Shown: piece by piece, positions 36,038-47,000 of the stretch
Position numbering within the stretch: the stretch's first letter is position 1
Layout of the letters: every line of letters starts with the position of its first letter
NCBI GenBank assembly: GCA_009363875.1
Contig: CM018690.1
Coordinates: forward strand, 13,113,971 to 13,177,970
DNA length: 64,000 nt
Source: Mikania micrantha
Taxonomy: Eukaryota; Streptophyta; Magnoliopsida; Asterales; Asteraceae
Reading direction: 5' to 3'
Position numbers and translations under genes: made by a program
Notes under the pieces: model-generated
What the model was told of the DNA's origin: nothing
The model's input: only the letters and a program-made list of their open reading frames with translations
The model's database searches: none

Positions 36038-37723
36038 CTAAATCCAACTCCAAACTATGAAACCCCAGCTTCCAATCAACAACCATTTGAGCTTCCTGAT
36101 GGTCCTCTCCTGCTGAGCAGCTTGTTCCCTCTCCCTTTTCAGTGAATTCACCAACCCAGTGATCAACAATGATGCACGATCCGGCACAGGGGGTCAACCC
36201 AACGCACAAACCCACACCTTCCATCCTATACATCAAACATTTCAAAACAAACAAAGCATTATACTTTAACCATAAGAAAATCAAATAAATGTTTGTTGAA
36301 CAAAAACATCAAAGATTACAGAACATCATCATCGTTTTGTCGAACCAGATCAAAGTTTGCTGAAAACCAACATCGTTTTGATGTCTGCCGAAAATCAAGG
36401 TTTGCTAAAGAACATCATCGTTTGTTGAACAACAACAACCATATCAAGCGCACGAAGAACAACATTACGAAGAGAAACTTACACAACAGAAGAAGCGGCG
36501 GCCTGGATTCTGTTGGGTCCCAGGGCCGGCCCTTTGGGCCGGCCCAATGGGCCAAGCAGCCCAATCTAGGGCTTAGGGCCTCCAAAACATGTAGGGCCTC
36601 ATATTTTTTAGCTGGGCTTGTTATAAATGTATTCTATTATGGGCTCAAAAAACGCGTTGGCCCAGGCGCCTATCTTTAATAAACGGGGGAAAAAAAGCTG
36701 GAGCTTCTTTAATTGTGTGGGCCTGCGAAGCTTGGGATTGGGGGGGAAAAGACGGGAGTTTTCAAAAGGGGCGAAGGGGAAAAACTAGGGCATCTCACAT
36801 CTGGATGGCTGGATCTGGCATTCGTATTCGGTATTCGTAATTCGAGTAGCAAGGACGCAAGGTTTGGGAGTCGACGAAACGATATGAATCACCGATCAGT
36901 TCCGATCATGAATTCACGATTGTCCAATTTGCTCTCTCAGGTTCTCTAATCTTGAAGTTTAGAACAGGAATTTCACAATCTCAGGCTCTCAAAAGTCAAA
37001 TCTGTGACTCTGTGAGCTGCTCACGGATTGTCGGGAACAGGGACGAACCGAAGAAGTCTAGAAGAAGATCTCGTGTTCTCGACGACTCATCTTATCTTCT
37101 GGTTCGTCTGGACTCTGGTATTGTGTACATCTCTTCAGCCTCTTTTGTTAATCGTTCTTACATAGTTGCATTTCATATTTGTTAATCATCTAGTTACTGG
37201 TATGTTGATTCTGTTCACTGTTCGTGGTTAATCGTATGCTTATTTTGACTTGATTTAGGATTGCTTATTTGATTGATTAATATTGATTTTAATTTTGATT
37301 AAATTTAGTGGTACTTTTGCTTGTTATTTGATGGATTAATGTTTATTTTCATTTGATTTAGGGCTACTTATTTGATTAATTAGTGCTGATTTTGATTTGA
37401 TTATATTTAGGGGTCATTTTTCTTGTTATTTATTGAATTAAGGCTTATTTTGTTTTGATTTAGGCTGAATTTGTTTGTTGTTTGGGCCTTGTGGCTGAAT
37501 TTGCTTGTTACTTGATTATATATAGGTTGATTTAGAACTACAGCTTTGTACAAGACTGCAGCTTGTAGGTCGGTTTTTTTCCACAAAGGGGCCTCAATTT
37601 TATTTTCTGCTTTGGGCCTCCACAAAGCTTGAGCCGGCCCTGTTGGGTCCATGAAGTCTTGATCGTAGTCGACCCACCACAGTTGCAAATGACCAAATGT
37701 GCGTTGGATGATAGCGAACTCAT
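36038..37723 (-). pseudogene. GRF zinc-finger gene carried by the MULE, hAT-interrupted and frameshifted
   Basis: Read on the minus strand, exon 1 runs from the ATG at 37723 to 37643, is interrupted by the hAT element, and resumes from 36512 to 36483; one TSD copy counted once gives 37 codons. It ends at a perfect GTAAGT donor. Exon 2 starts at 36225 after TATAG. The protein has CNCGG, TSWTQQNPGRRFFCC and GRCGFVRWVDP, i.e. the CxCG...TSWT..NPGRRF..C...CGFxxW pattern of GRF zinc fingers. A one-base loss in the C run at 36189-36193 shifts the frame. In the next frame the typical tail follows: a Glu/Arg-rich coiled coil (SLKREREQAAQQERTI) and a hydrophobic C-terminal anchor, ending at 36038. GRF fingers are thought to bind nucleic acid. 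Role inside the MULE unknown. Confidence 0.83.
36521..37642. mobile_element. Non-autonomous hAT element inside the MULE (1122 bp)
   Basis: Ends CAGGGCCGGC and GCCGGCCCTG are exact inverted repeats, and 8-bp duplications TTGGGTCC (36513-36520 and 37643-37650) are exact. Near 37245-37500 it has three or four degenerate tandem units of about 80-100 bp (theme TTTGATTTAGG). No transposase is seen. Exon 1 of the GRF gene reads correctly once this insert and one TSD copy are set aside. Confidence 0.92.
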
Positions 37724-37834
37724 GTTGCTGCGTAGATGGAAGAAAACCCTAAACACAAGGACGAGAATGGCGAAGATGAAAAACTTGGGGACGATAGGGT
37801 TTATCTAACCCGACTTTGTGTGTGTAAAAAGACT

Positions 37835-38014
37835 GTTTTGTCCCTCCTTGTGCGTCTCACGTGATTAGATAACAGATTCCGTCATCAGATTTAGACAGAG
37901 GGACTACATTGACAATAAAAGTGAAACAAGAGGACTAAAATGACAAGAAAAATTATTTAGGGATTAAAGTGACAATTTTGATATAAACACACAGACAATT
38001 TTGGCATTTAACTC
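37835..38014 (-). repeat. Right terminal inverted repeat of the MULE
   Basis: Inverted copy of 32368-32550, ending GGCATTTAACTC. It would supply the promoter of the GRF gene, whose ATG is about 110 bp inward. Confidence 0.85.
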
Positions 38015-38023
38015 TACTTAAAA
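38015..38023. repeat. 9-bp target duplication of the MULE, right copy
   Basis: TACTTAAAA, identical to 32359-32367. Confidence 0.93.
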
Positions 38024-38212
38024 TTTGAAACATATGAATAACTTATAAAGCTTATAAATCAAAAATCAAACATTAAAAAACGATATAGACCATGTAAGTC
38101 TTTATTTTATCAAGGGTCACAAACTCACAATTTTGTTATTACAAAAATTTAAGAAAAATTATATCCCTACCAAAAATTATGATTTTTTTCCACTATCGTT
38201 CTTCTTTGTTAC

Positions 38213-40810
38213 ATGGCTGTAAGTCACCTTCCACCCATAGCTGCCGCACTCTCTCGTCCCCTTTCTTTACCACAAGCCTCACACTCATCTCCTCCGAAAC
38301 CACTCTCTCACCATAGACCTGCTTTTTCTCTCTCTAACCACACCAAAACCCTGCAACTTCATCAATCCAAACCCACCAAACACTACTCTAACTTGCTTCA
38401 TCTAGCAGTTCAGAACGGACACGATGAACTCGCCATGGCTATCCATGCTTCAATTCTCAAGCTTCAAGGAAACGATTCTTACCTTTTTAACGCCCTTATA
38501 CTGGCTTATTTCAAATTGGGTCTCGTGCGTCATGCATACAAGGTGTTTCATTGTGTTAAGAATCCAGATGTGGTTACATACACGTCAATGGTTTCTTGGT
38601 TTGCGAAGTCAAATCGAGAGATTGAAGCGGTGAAGGTTTTCTTTGAAATGAGGAGGTTGGGTATTGAGCCTAATGAGTATAGCTTTGTGGCTGTATTGAC
38701 TGCTTGTGGACGGGTTTTGGATCTTGAATTGGGTTGTCAACTTCATTGTTTGGCTGTTAAGATGGGGTGTATGGATGATACTTTTGTTTCAAATGCGTTC
38801 ATGGGGTTTTATAGCAAATGTGGTTGTTTGGATCATGCACTAAAGGTGTTTGATGAAATGTCCCATAGAGATATTTCTTCCTGGAATACAGTGCTTTCAG
38901 CTTTGGTAAAGGAATGCAAGTATAAAACAGCAATGGAATTGTTTCGTGATTTGTTACAAATTGATGGAATTCATTCTGATCATTTTACCCTTTCAACCGT
39001 TTTAACCATTTGCACGGAACAGGCTGCGATCATGGAAGCCCGTGAGCTTCATGCTCATACGCTAAGATTTGGGTTAGAAAACAACACTAGTGTCAGTAAT
39101 GCACTAATTAGATTCTACAGTAAGTGGGGTAGCATAAACAATGTTGTGTGTCTCTTTAATGCAATGCCTGATAAAGATGTAATAACCTGGACACAAATGA
39201 TATCAGTTTACATGGAATCTGGACTGGTGGAAATGGCAGAGAAGGTGTTTGATAAAATGCATGAGAGAAACTGTGTTTCCTACAATGCTCTCTTACAAGG
39301 GTATTGCCAAAATAGTGTCCCAGCTAGAGCTTTATGTATGTTTTGCAGAATGGTGAAAGATGGTGTAGAGTTGGATGATTTCTCATTGACTATTGTCATC
39401 AACGCGTGTGGGCTGCATGCAGATAAAAACACCAGCAAACAGATACATGGGTTTGTTTTAAAGTGCGGGTTTGGGTCAAATGAACGTATTGAATCTGCAT
39501 TGATTGATATGTGCTCGAAATGTGGAAGGATGACTGATGCAGAAGACATGTTCCACTCCAACTCATTAACCCAAAAAAGTTCAAGTATATGGACATCAAT
39601 GATTTGTGGGTATGCTAGAAATGGGCTCCCATATGAAGCACTTTCTTTATTCTTTAAAGGTCTGGCTGAACAATATATGATTATTGATGAGATTGTATCA
39701 ACTACAGTATTTGGTATCTGCGCAACACTAGGGTTTGACAGAATTGGTGAGCAAATTCATTCTACGGCTTTAAAAGTAGATTTGTTCCATGATATAAAAG
39801 TAGGGAATGCATTAATTGGAATGTATAGCAAGTGTGGCAACATGAATGCTGCAAATAAGGTTTTCAGTAACATGAATCGACATGATATTGTTACGTGGAA
39901 TAGTTTGATGGGCGGTTATATATTTCACAAGCAGGGTGATAAAGCCTTGGATCTATGGGAAGACATGAAAAAGAAAAACATGAATCCAGATTCTATCACT
40001 ACCCTCTTGATAATCTCTGCATATACACACACAACCTCAAATATGGTTAATGAATGTTATACATTTTTTCACTCAATTAAGACAATTTACAACATTCAAC
40101 CCAATTCAAATCATTACGCCTCATTGGTCAGTGTTTTTGGCAAATGGGGCTTGCTTGAAGAGGCTGAGAACATTATCAAGAAAATGCCATATGACCCAGA
40201 CCCATGTGTATGGAGAGCTTTACTTGATAATTGCAGAGTTCATATGAATACAACTATTGGAAAAAAGGCAGCAAAAGAAATTCTTGCTAAGAAGCCAAAC
40301 GACCCGTCTACATACATACTTGTATCTAACTTATATTCTGCATCTGGGAGGTGGCATTGTTCTGAAACAACACGAGAAGAAATGAGAGAAATGGGTTTTC
40401 AGAAACGACCAGGAAAAAGTTGGATTGTTCACGAAAACAAGGTACATTCGTTTTATGCAAGAGACAGATCTCATGCCCGTTTTAAAGATATTTACAGTGG
40501 GCTAGATATATTAGTTTTGGAATGTTTAAAAGTTGGTTATACACCGGATACTAGCTTTGTGCTACATGAAGTGGAGGAACATCAGAAAACAGATTTTTTA
40601 TACTACCATAGTGCGAAATTGGCTGTTACTTACGGTCTTTTAATGACTAGAAGTCGAAAGCCAGTTCGTGTTATGAAGAATATTCTTCTTTGTGGGGATT
40701 GTCATAGTTTCTTTAAGCATGTATCTGTTGTTAGCAAGAGGGAGATTCATATCAGGGATGCTTCAGGATTCCATTGTTTTGCCAATGGTGAGTGTACATG
40801 CAAAGGTTAG
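38213..40810 (+). CDS. EMB175: Organellar PPR protein, PLS/DYW-like class, EMB175 (At5g03800) type
   Basis: An intronless frame of 865 residues. The N-terminus is rich in Ser, Pro and His and lacks acidic residues for the first 60 positions, consistent with an organelle transit peptide (plastid for the Arabidopsis counterpart). PPR motifs run from about residue 65 to 690 (e.g. VVTYTSMVSWFAKSNREIEA, DISSWNTVLSALVKE, DVITWTQMISVYMESG, DIVTWNSLMGGY). E-type blocks follow, and a DYW-like tail with HSAKLA, LCGDCHSFFKHV and DASGFHCF. The usual Glu of the HSE zinc/deaminase motif is Ala, and the protein stops at CTCKG instead of ending in DYW, so RNA-editing deaminase activity is doubtful. Such proteins bind organelle RNA; the Arabidopsis gene is needed for embryo development. 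The gene starts 199 bp after the MULE, which may supply promoter sequence. Assignment by family memory. Confidence 0.88.
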   Translation: MAVSHLPPIAAALSRPLSLPQASHSSPPKPLSHHRPAFSLSNHTKTLQLHQSKPTKHYSNLLHLAVQNGHDELAMAIHASILKLQGNDSYLFNALILAYFKLGLVRHAYKVFHCVKNPDVVTYTSMVSWFAKSNREIEAVKVFFEMRRLGIEPNEYSFVAVLTACGRVLDLELGCQLHCLAVKMGCMDDTFVSNAFMGFYSKCGCLDHALKVFDEMSHRDISSWNTVLSALVKECKYKTAMELFRDLLQIDGIHSDHFTLSTVLTICTEQAAIMEARELHAHTLRFGLENNTSVSNALIRFYSKWGSINNVVCLFNAMPDKDVITWTQMISVYMESGLVEMAEKVFDKMHERNCVSYNALLQGYCQNSVPARALCMFCRMVKDGVELDDFSLTIVINACGLHADKNTSKQIHGFVLKCGFGSNERIESALIDMCSKCGRMTDAEDMFHSNSLTQKSSSIWTSMICGYARNGLPYEALSLFFKGLAEQYMIIDEIVSTTVFGICATLGFDRIGEQIHSTALKVDLFHDIKVGNALIGMYSKCGNMNAANKVFSNMNRHDIVTWNSLMGGYIFHKQGDKALDLWEDMKKKNMNPDSITTLLIISAYTHTTSNMVNECYTFFHSIKTIYNIQPNSNHYASLVSVFGKWGLLEEAENIIKKMPYDPDPCVWRALLDNCRVHMNTTIGKKAAKEILAKKPNDPSTYILVSNLYSASGRWHCSETTREEMREMGFQKRPGKSWIVHENKVHSFYARDRSHARFKDIYSGLDILVLECLKVGYTPDTSFVLHEVEEHQKTDFLYYHSAKLAVTYGLLMTRSRKPVRVMKNILLCGDCHSFFKHVSVVSKREIHIRDASGFHCFANGECTCKG

Positions 40811-41554
40811 TGATCCAAATTATGAACATATATGTGTTTTCTTGAGAAAAATGTACACATGTATATGCCAAATTTATGATTGGTTCATCTTCAAATAGCA
40901 ACATCTGTCTGTAATTGCTAGAAGCAGCATTTTTAATCTGTTTATGGATACATTATCTCTAACAATTCTAAGGGATCAAAGGCTAATGAATGCATAACAC
41001 ATACGGGCAAAATTGAAGGTAAAATAACAAAGTTGAAGAGGTAGTCTTGGTATTACAAAGTACAAACAACATATCCCCAAATCATATGACCCATGAGCTA
41101 AGAAGCATTGAGAAAATCTTCTTTAGATTCAATTTCTAATTTTTATTTATTATAATTATTATGTTAAAACACATATATTATATGAGTTAAATAAATGAAA
41201 AATTAAATAGTTTGTAATGATGATTTGGTAATAATAGTACTAATTTTAATTTTAAGTAAGAATTAAAACAATAATATTGATAATGAAAAAGAACACAAAA
41301 AATGAATCTAAGAAAGAAAGAATCATAACACGTAATTAGTAGTGGATGAGTTACTTATTTATTATATATATTAATATTAATTAGTTTATAAACTCGTGTA
41401 TTACATGGGATTGCTATTAAAAATTTTGTGATTTTTTAATTACGTCTTCATAAATTTACATAATTAAAATAAGAATATTAGTTATACTTTTTTATATTAA
41501 AAAAATTATAATTAAAATTTATAAAAAATGTTCTTATTATATATATATATATAT
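40811..41554. other. 3' flank of the PPR gene and AT-rich intergenic DNA
   Basis: No gene. Very AT-rich from 41140 on. The PPR poly(A) signal is probably in the first 150 bp but was not assigned. Confidence 0.5.
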
Positions 41555-42992
41555 AGGGAAGGGTTCTAATGCTAACCTTAGGATAGAGCAATAACCCATT
41601 AACCTCACCATATTTAATGATCAAATTACAAGATGATAATCTAATGGTTGATATTAAACTATAATATAATAATGTAATTGATTTGAAAGAAAAAGGAATA
41701 AGAGTATTAATGTAATTTGCTACATTAAATACTTTACCCCATCTTTTTTTATACGTCTATAACTTTTTTATACTATAATATTTTTTTATAAAAATTGCAC
41801 CATTTTACTCGTCTTCTTTTTTCTCTTTAATTCCGTTATAGTCTTGACTAGGTTTTTTTTATTTTTTTTCAGATGTTCGTATTTAAACCAATGTAACAAG
41901 TATAAAACTAACAAATTATTTGTAATGAGTTGTAACGAATTTGGGTTTACATTGTTGTATAATAAATAGGGGTTAAGTTTAAGAGTGTAAACGAGCCAAG
42001 CCGATCCTGAGCTCCTTAATTACGTTATATTCTTGACTAGGTTTTTATTTTTTTCGGATGCTTGTTAATTACGTTATATTCTTGATTTTGTAACGAATTT
42101 TGGTTTTTAAAGTCTTAAAATATATTTACAATCTTGTAAAAATAATTTTTAAAGTATGAAAATGTATTTACAATCTTATAGATATAACGAATTTTGGTTT
42201 TTATCAACAATATGTTATAGTATTTTTTTTAAAGTATTAAAACATATTACACTCTAGTAGATATAACGAATTTTGTTTTTTATCAACAAAATGTTACAGT
42301 ATTTTTTTAAAGTATGAAAATGTATTTACAATCTTGTAAATATAACGAATTTTGGTTTTTATCAACAAAATGTTATATTATTTTTTTTAAGTATTAAAAT
42401 ATATTTACAATCTTGTAGATATAATTTTTTAAAGTATTAAAACGTATTTACAATCTTGTATATATAACGAAATTTTGGTTTTTATCAACAAAATGTTATA
42501 TTATTTTTTTTAAAGTATTAAAATGTCTTAACAATCTTGTAGATATAATTTTTTTAAAGTATTAAAACATATTTACAATCTAGTAGATATAACGAATTTT
42601 GTTTTTTATCAACAAAATGTTATACTATTTTTTTAAAATATTAAAATGTATTTACAATCTTGTAGATATAATTTTTTTATAATATTAAAATGTATTTACA
42701 ATCTTGTAGATATAACGAATTTTGGAGCATCCGGAAAAAATAAAAAAACCTAGTCAAGAATATAACGTAATTAACTAGCTTGAGATCGGCTTGGCTCGTT
42801 TACACTCTTAAACGTAAACCCTATTTATTCTACAACAATGTAAACCCCAAATTCGTTACAACTCGTTCCAAATAATTTGTTATTTTTATACTTGTTACAT
42901 TGGTGTAAATACGAACATCCGAAAAAAAATAAAAAAACTTAGTCAAAACTATAACGGAATTAAAGAGAAAATAAGACGAGTAAAATGGTGCA

Positions 42993-43036
<44 letters not shown>

Positions 43037-43087
43037 TTAACAATTCATTGTTAGTGCTCTAAGTGTGAGTTAGTATTTGATCCCAAT

Positions 43088-43090
<3 letters not shown>
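41555..43090. mobile_element. Large foldback element with internal tandem array (1.5 kb)
   Basis: Outer ends AGGGAAGGGTTCTAATGCTA and (inverted) AGGATTGGGATCAAATACTA are imperfect terminal repeats flanked by (TA)n. Inside, long inverted arms of about 330 bp pair (about 41797-42075 with about 42725-43000), sharing AAAATTGCACCATTTTACTC-like ends and GTAAACGAGCCAAGCCGATC. Between them, about 42095-42720 consists of tandem units of roughly 60-120 bp with the theme GTATTTACAATCTTGTAGAT and TAACGAATTTTGGTTTTTAT. No protein. Class uncertain. Confidence 0.8.
42995..43033. repeat. (AT)n microsatellite
   Basis: About 19 uninterrupted AT units at the right arm of the foldback element. A second run lies at 43090-43136. 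Confidence 0.9.

Positions 43091-43136
<46 letters not shown>
43090..43136. repeat. (AT)n microsatellite
   Basis: About 23 AT units directly after the outer right end of the foldback element. Confidence 0.9.
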
Positions 43137-43140
<4 letters not shown>

Positions 43141-43784
43141 GTTATTGTACAAAGTGATAGTTTTGTAAAAAGTATAAAAAGCAAAGTGCTATTATAATAT
43201 TAACACAATCCTATTATAATATTTAACAATTCATTGTTAATAATAGCACATTGTTATTTATAATAGCACTTTAATTTTTACATTTTTTTACGAAAATCTC
43301 ATTTTGCATCTGAACCTAACTCACTCTCTCTCTCTCTATATATATATTATAACATTAAACAAAAATGATATTTATTATAATATTATTAATTATTAGTATT
43401 AATTAGTTTATTTATGTAAACAATGTACATTATTAATAACATTAATTGTGAGTTATTATATTTAAATTTAAAAACAAACATTTATTTCCGAAATATTGAG
43501 AGAATAACATATGACAATTTTTAGAATAAATTATTATTATACAAAGATATGTTCAAAAAAATTTACAACAGATATAGAAGGTTTTTTTGGTTAAAACTAT
43601 TGAATAGGGTTTTATAAAAGGTGCCGTGTTAGGTATAGGGGAAGTGATAGAAGACCCAGGTCATGGGTTCGAGGAAGGCATGGTTATATCTCATATATTT
43701 TTCGAGGATGACCTCATTTTTACTTGAGATCGGTTGTTAGCTAATGGTATTAATATTGTCCGATTGCCAAGACGCTTCATTGTT
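43137..43784. other. AT-rich intergenic DNA
   Basis: No gene. It has short direct repeats of TTATTATAATAT(T/C)AA type near 43190-43220 and a (CT)n run at 43320-43338. Confidence 0.5.
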
Positions 43785-43789
43785 AAACA

Positions 43790-44015
43790 TGTTAGATATT
43801 TTGTCAATTGTCAACTATTCAGGGGCTATTAATTCTCTTGTTAATACTTCAGGAACTGAATGTGTAGTTTTGTTAAATCTATTTTAGTTTGTTAATAAGT
43901 AGGCAATTCGTTTTAATTCTAAGATTTCATTCTTGTAATTGTTCTTCATGATTCTTGAATAAAAGGATTGATTTGAGCTTGTTTTAGTTTCAACTTCTTT
44001 GATTGTTTGTCAACA
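43790..44015 (+). repeat. 5' LTR of the copia element (226 bp)
   Basis: Begins TGTTAGATATT, ends GTCAACA. It lacks a roughly 40-bp block (CAGATCTGAGTTAGATTCTC and following) that the 3' LTR retains. Confidence 0.92.
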
Positions 44016-44017
44016 AG

Positions 44018-44027
44018 TGGTATCAGA
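44018..44027 (+). other. Primer-binding site of the copia element
   Basis: TGGTATCAGA, two bases after the 5' LTR, complementary to initiator tRNA-Met. Confidence 0.85.
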
Positions 44028-44074
44028 TCCTGGTTACAGCTCGGATTAGAAGAAATTGAACGGTTAGTTTCAAA

Positions 44075-47000
44075 TTGAACAACAGGATGGCGTCGACAAA
44101 GTTCGTATTGGAGAAATTCTATCGTAGAAACGATTTTAGTCTGTGGAGCGTTAAAATGCGGGCACTGTTGGTTCATAAAGGGGTTGTTGATGCTCTGAAA
44201 GGGGAAGACAACCTGCCTGCAACCTTGACAGAGAAGGAAAAGAAGGAAATCATGGAGAAGGCTCACGGTGAGATTGTATTAAGCCTTGGAGATCGAGTAT
44301 TAAGAGAAGTTTCAAAGGAGGCCATTGCGGCTGGTATTTGGGCAAAATTGGAGGCTCTTTATATGACAAAGTCTCTTGCAAATAGACTTTATCTAAAGAG
44401 AAGATTGTACACGTTTCACATGGCATCAGGTAAGTCTTTACATGATCATACTGATGAATTCAACAAGTTAGTGTTGGATTTAGAAAATATAGAAGTAACT
44501 CTTGATGATGAAGATCGAACAATTATATTCTGGACCTCATTACCGAGTTCTTATGAGCATTTTGTGGACACTCTCATGTATGGGAGAGACACATTGTCTA
44601 TGGAAGATGTGTTGGCTGCCCTAAATTCTAAGGAATTAAAGAAAAAGAATGAAAGCCAAGATGATGCGGGTGATGGGTTATTTGTAGGAGGAAGGACAAA
44701 ACAAAGGGAATTTAAGAATAGAGGTTCCAGTAGATCAAAATCAAAGTTTAAAAGAAGGTGTTACATATGTAACTCAGAAAAGCATCTCAAAAGAGACTGT
44801 CCAGAAAGAAGTAAACGAAAGAAGTATGATTCTAGTTCGAAAAGTGAAGCAAGTTCCAGTTTTGCCAAGAACCCAGGAAATAATTCTGTAAATGAAGAGT
44901 CCTCTAATGGTTATGAAAGTGCCGATGTTCTAGTTTTCACAGATGATAATATGAGTGCAAAATGGATCTTGGATTCAGGATGCTCGTTTCACATGACTCC
45001 CAAAAGAGAGTACTTCAAGGATTTAACTCTTGAAGACATTGGAAGTGTGAAATTAGGTGATGACAGAACATGTAAAATTGAAGGGTCTGGAAGTGTGACA
45101 TTGAAATTGGATAATGGAACTAAGGTGGGGTTATCAAATGCCAGGTATATTCCAGAACTAACAAATAATCTTATTTCATTGGGTACATTTGAAAAGGCTG
45201 GTTATATTGTAAGTCTGAAGAATGGGAAAACAAAAGTAATCAAAGGATCATTGATGGTTCTATCTAGTACAAGAACTAATAACAATCTGTATATCCTGGA
45301 TGGTCAAGCTGTTATTGGGACTGTTTGTTTGAATGTAAATAATCAGGAAAATTATGCCTTGTTGTGGCATAAAAGGCTTGGGCATATAAGCAATCAAGGA
45401 TTACTAGAGTTGAAGAAACAAGATGTTATAGGAGGATTGAATAACTGTGATTATGGTGTCTGTGAAAACTGCATAATGGGGAAGTCACACAGGGTGCATA
45501 AAAGGCTTGTGGGGTCCTACAAGGAGTTATCATTGGGTGAAGCATCTTATTTCTTATCTATAATAGATGACTATTCAAGGAGAGTTTGGGTTTACATTCT
45601 GAAACATAAACATGAAGCCTTTTATAGATTTAAGGATTGGAAGATGCTGGTAGAAACACAAACCGAAAAGAAGGTAAAGAAATTAAGGACTGATAATGGC
45701 CTTGAATTTTGTAATAATGAGTTCAATACATTCTATAAGTCAAATGGAATAGCTAGGCATTTAACAATACTGGGTACACCACAACAAAATGGTTTGGTGG
45801 AGAGGATGAACCGGACTTTGTTGGAGAAGGTGAGGTGTATGTTGTGTGAGTTTGGTTTGCCAAAGAGCTTCTAGGTCGAGGCTGTGAAAACTGCAGCTTA
45901 TGTTGTTAACAGGTCCCCTTCATCTGCGATTAACATGATGGTGCCAATGGAGAAGTGGTCTGGAGTTAAAACATATTATGAAGAGTTAAGGGTGTTTGGT
46001 TCGCTTGCTTATTCTCATATAAAGCAAGGTAAATTGGAACCTCGAGCACAAAAGTGTATAATGATTGGGCATCCTGATGGAGTAAAAGGGTATCGGTTGT
46101 GAAGATTAGAAGGGGGCAGTCCTAAAGTGATTGTTAGTAGAGATGTAGTTTTGAAAGAAAATGTTATGTATAAGAATGTAGTTGATTGTCGAGTGTGTGA
46201 TCAAAATGGTGATCAGGAGATGCAAATTGAGGTGGAGCCTGTGGCTGGTGAGATTGAAAAGGGTGTTATTCAGCAAGATGAAGAGGCTGCTGGTCATGCT
46301 GAAAGGACCTACAGTATTACAAGAGATAGAGGAAGGCGGTCAGTTGTTCCTTTTAGGTATAGGAATGATGATAATCTTTCTGCTTTTGTGTTAATAGCAG
46401 CATAGGAAGAGTCAAGTAATGAGTCTTTGTCTTACAATGAAGCAATAAGTGGTTAGAATAAGGATAAGTGGATTGATGCTATGAAAGAGGAGATGAATTC
46501 TTTATATAAAAATGATACATGGAAGTTGGTTGATATGCCCAAAGATCAGAAGGTAGTTTCATGTAAATGAATTTTTAAAATTAAAGAAGGCTTAGATGGG
46601 GAATCTCCTAGGTACAAAGCTCGGTTGGTTTTTAAGGGATTTACTCAAAGGGTCGGAGTGGATTACAATGAGATTTTTTTCTCCGGTTGTTAAACATACT
46701 TCTATAAGAGTATAATGGTTTGTACTAGACCGGATATTGGATATGCAGTGAGTCTTGTAAGTAGATATATTGCTAATCCTGGAAAATTGCATTGGGAAGC
46801 TGGCAAGTGGATACTGAGGTATCTTAGGGGAACTTCTGATGTTGGACTAGTATTTGGAAGTGGCTCGTCTGATGGTGTTCTTATGGGTTATGCTAATGCT
46901 GACTTTGCTAAGGATTTAGATAATGGCAGGTCGATGACTGGGTATGCATTCATGGTATTTGGGTCGCTTGTGAGTTGGAAAGCTTCATTGCAAAGTATGG

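Larger units (their letters stand above)
32368..38014. mobile_element. Mutator-like element (MULE) with transposase and a convergent GRF gene
   Basis: Terminal inverted repeats of about 180 bp (32368 to about 32550, and about 37835 to 38014) start GAGTTAAATGCCAAAAT and share blocks such as ATATCAAAATTGTCACTTTA and CCCTAAATAATTTTT. Exact 9-bp duplications flank it. Inside are a MURA-type transposase on the plus strand (32872-35634) and a GRF zinc-finger gene on the minus strand (37723-36038), tail to tail with about 400 bp between the stops. A hAT element (36521-37642) interrupts the GRF gene. Both genes are broken, so it is now non-autonomous. Confidence 0.93.
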
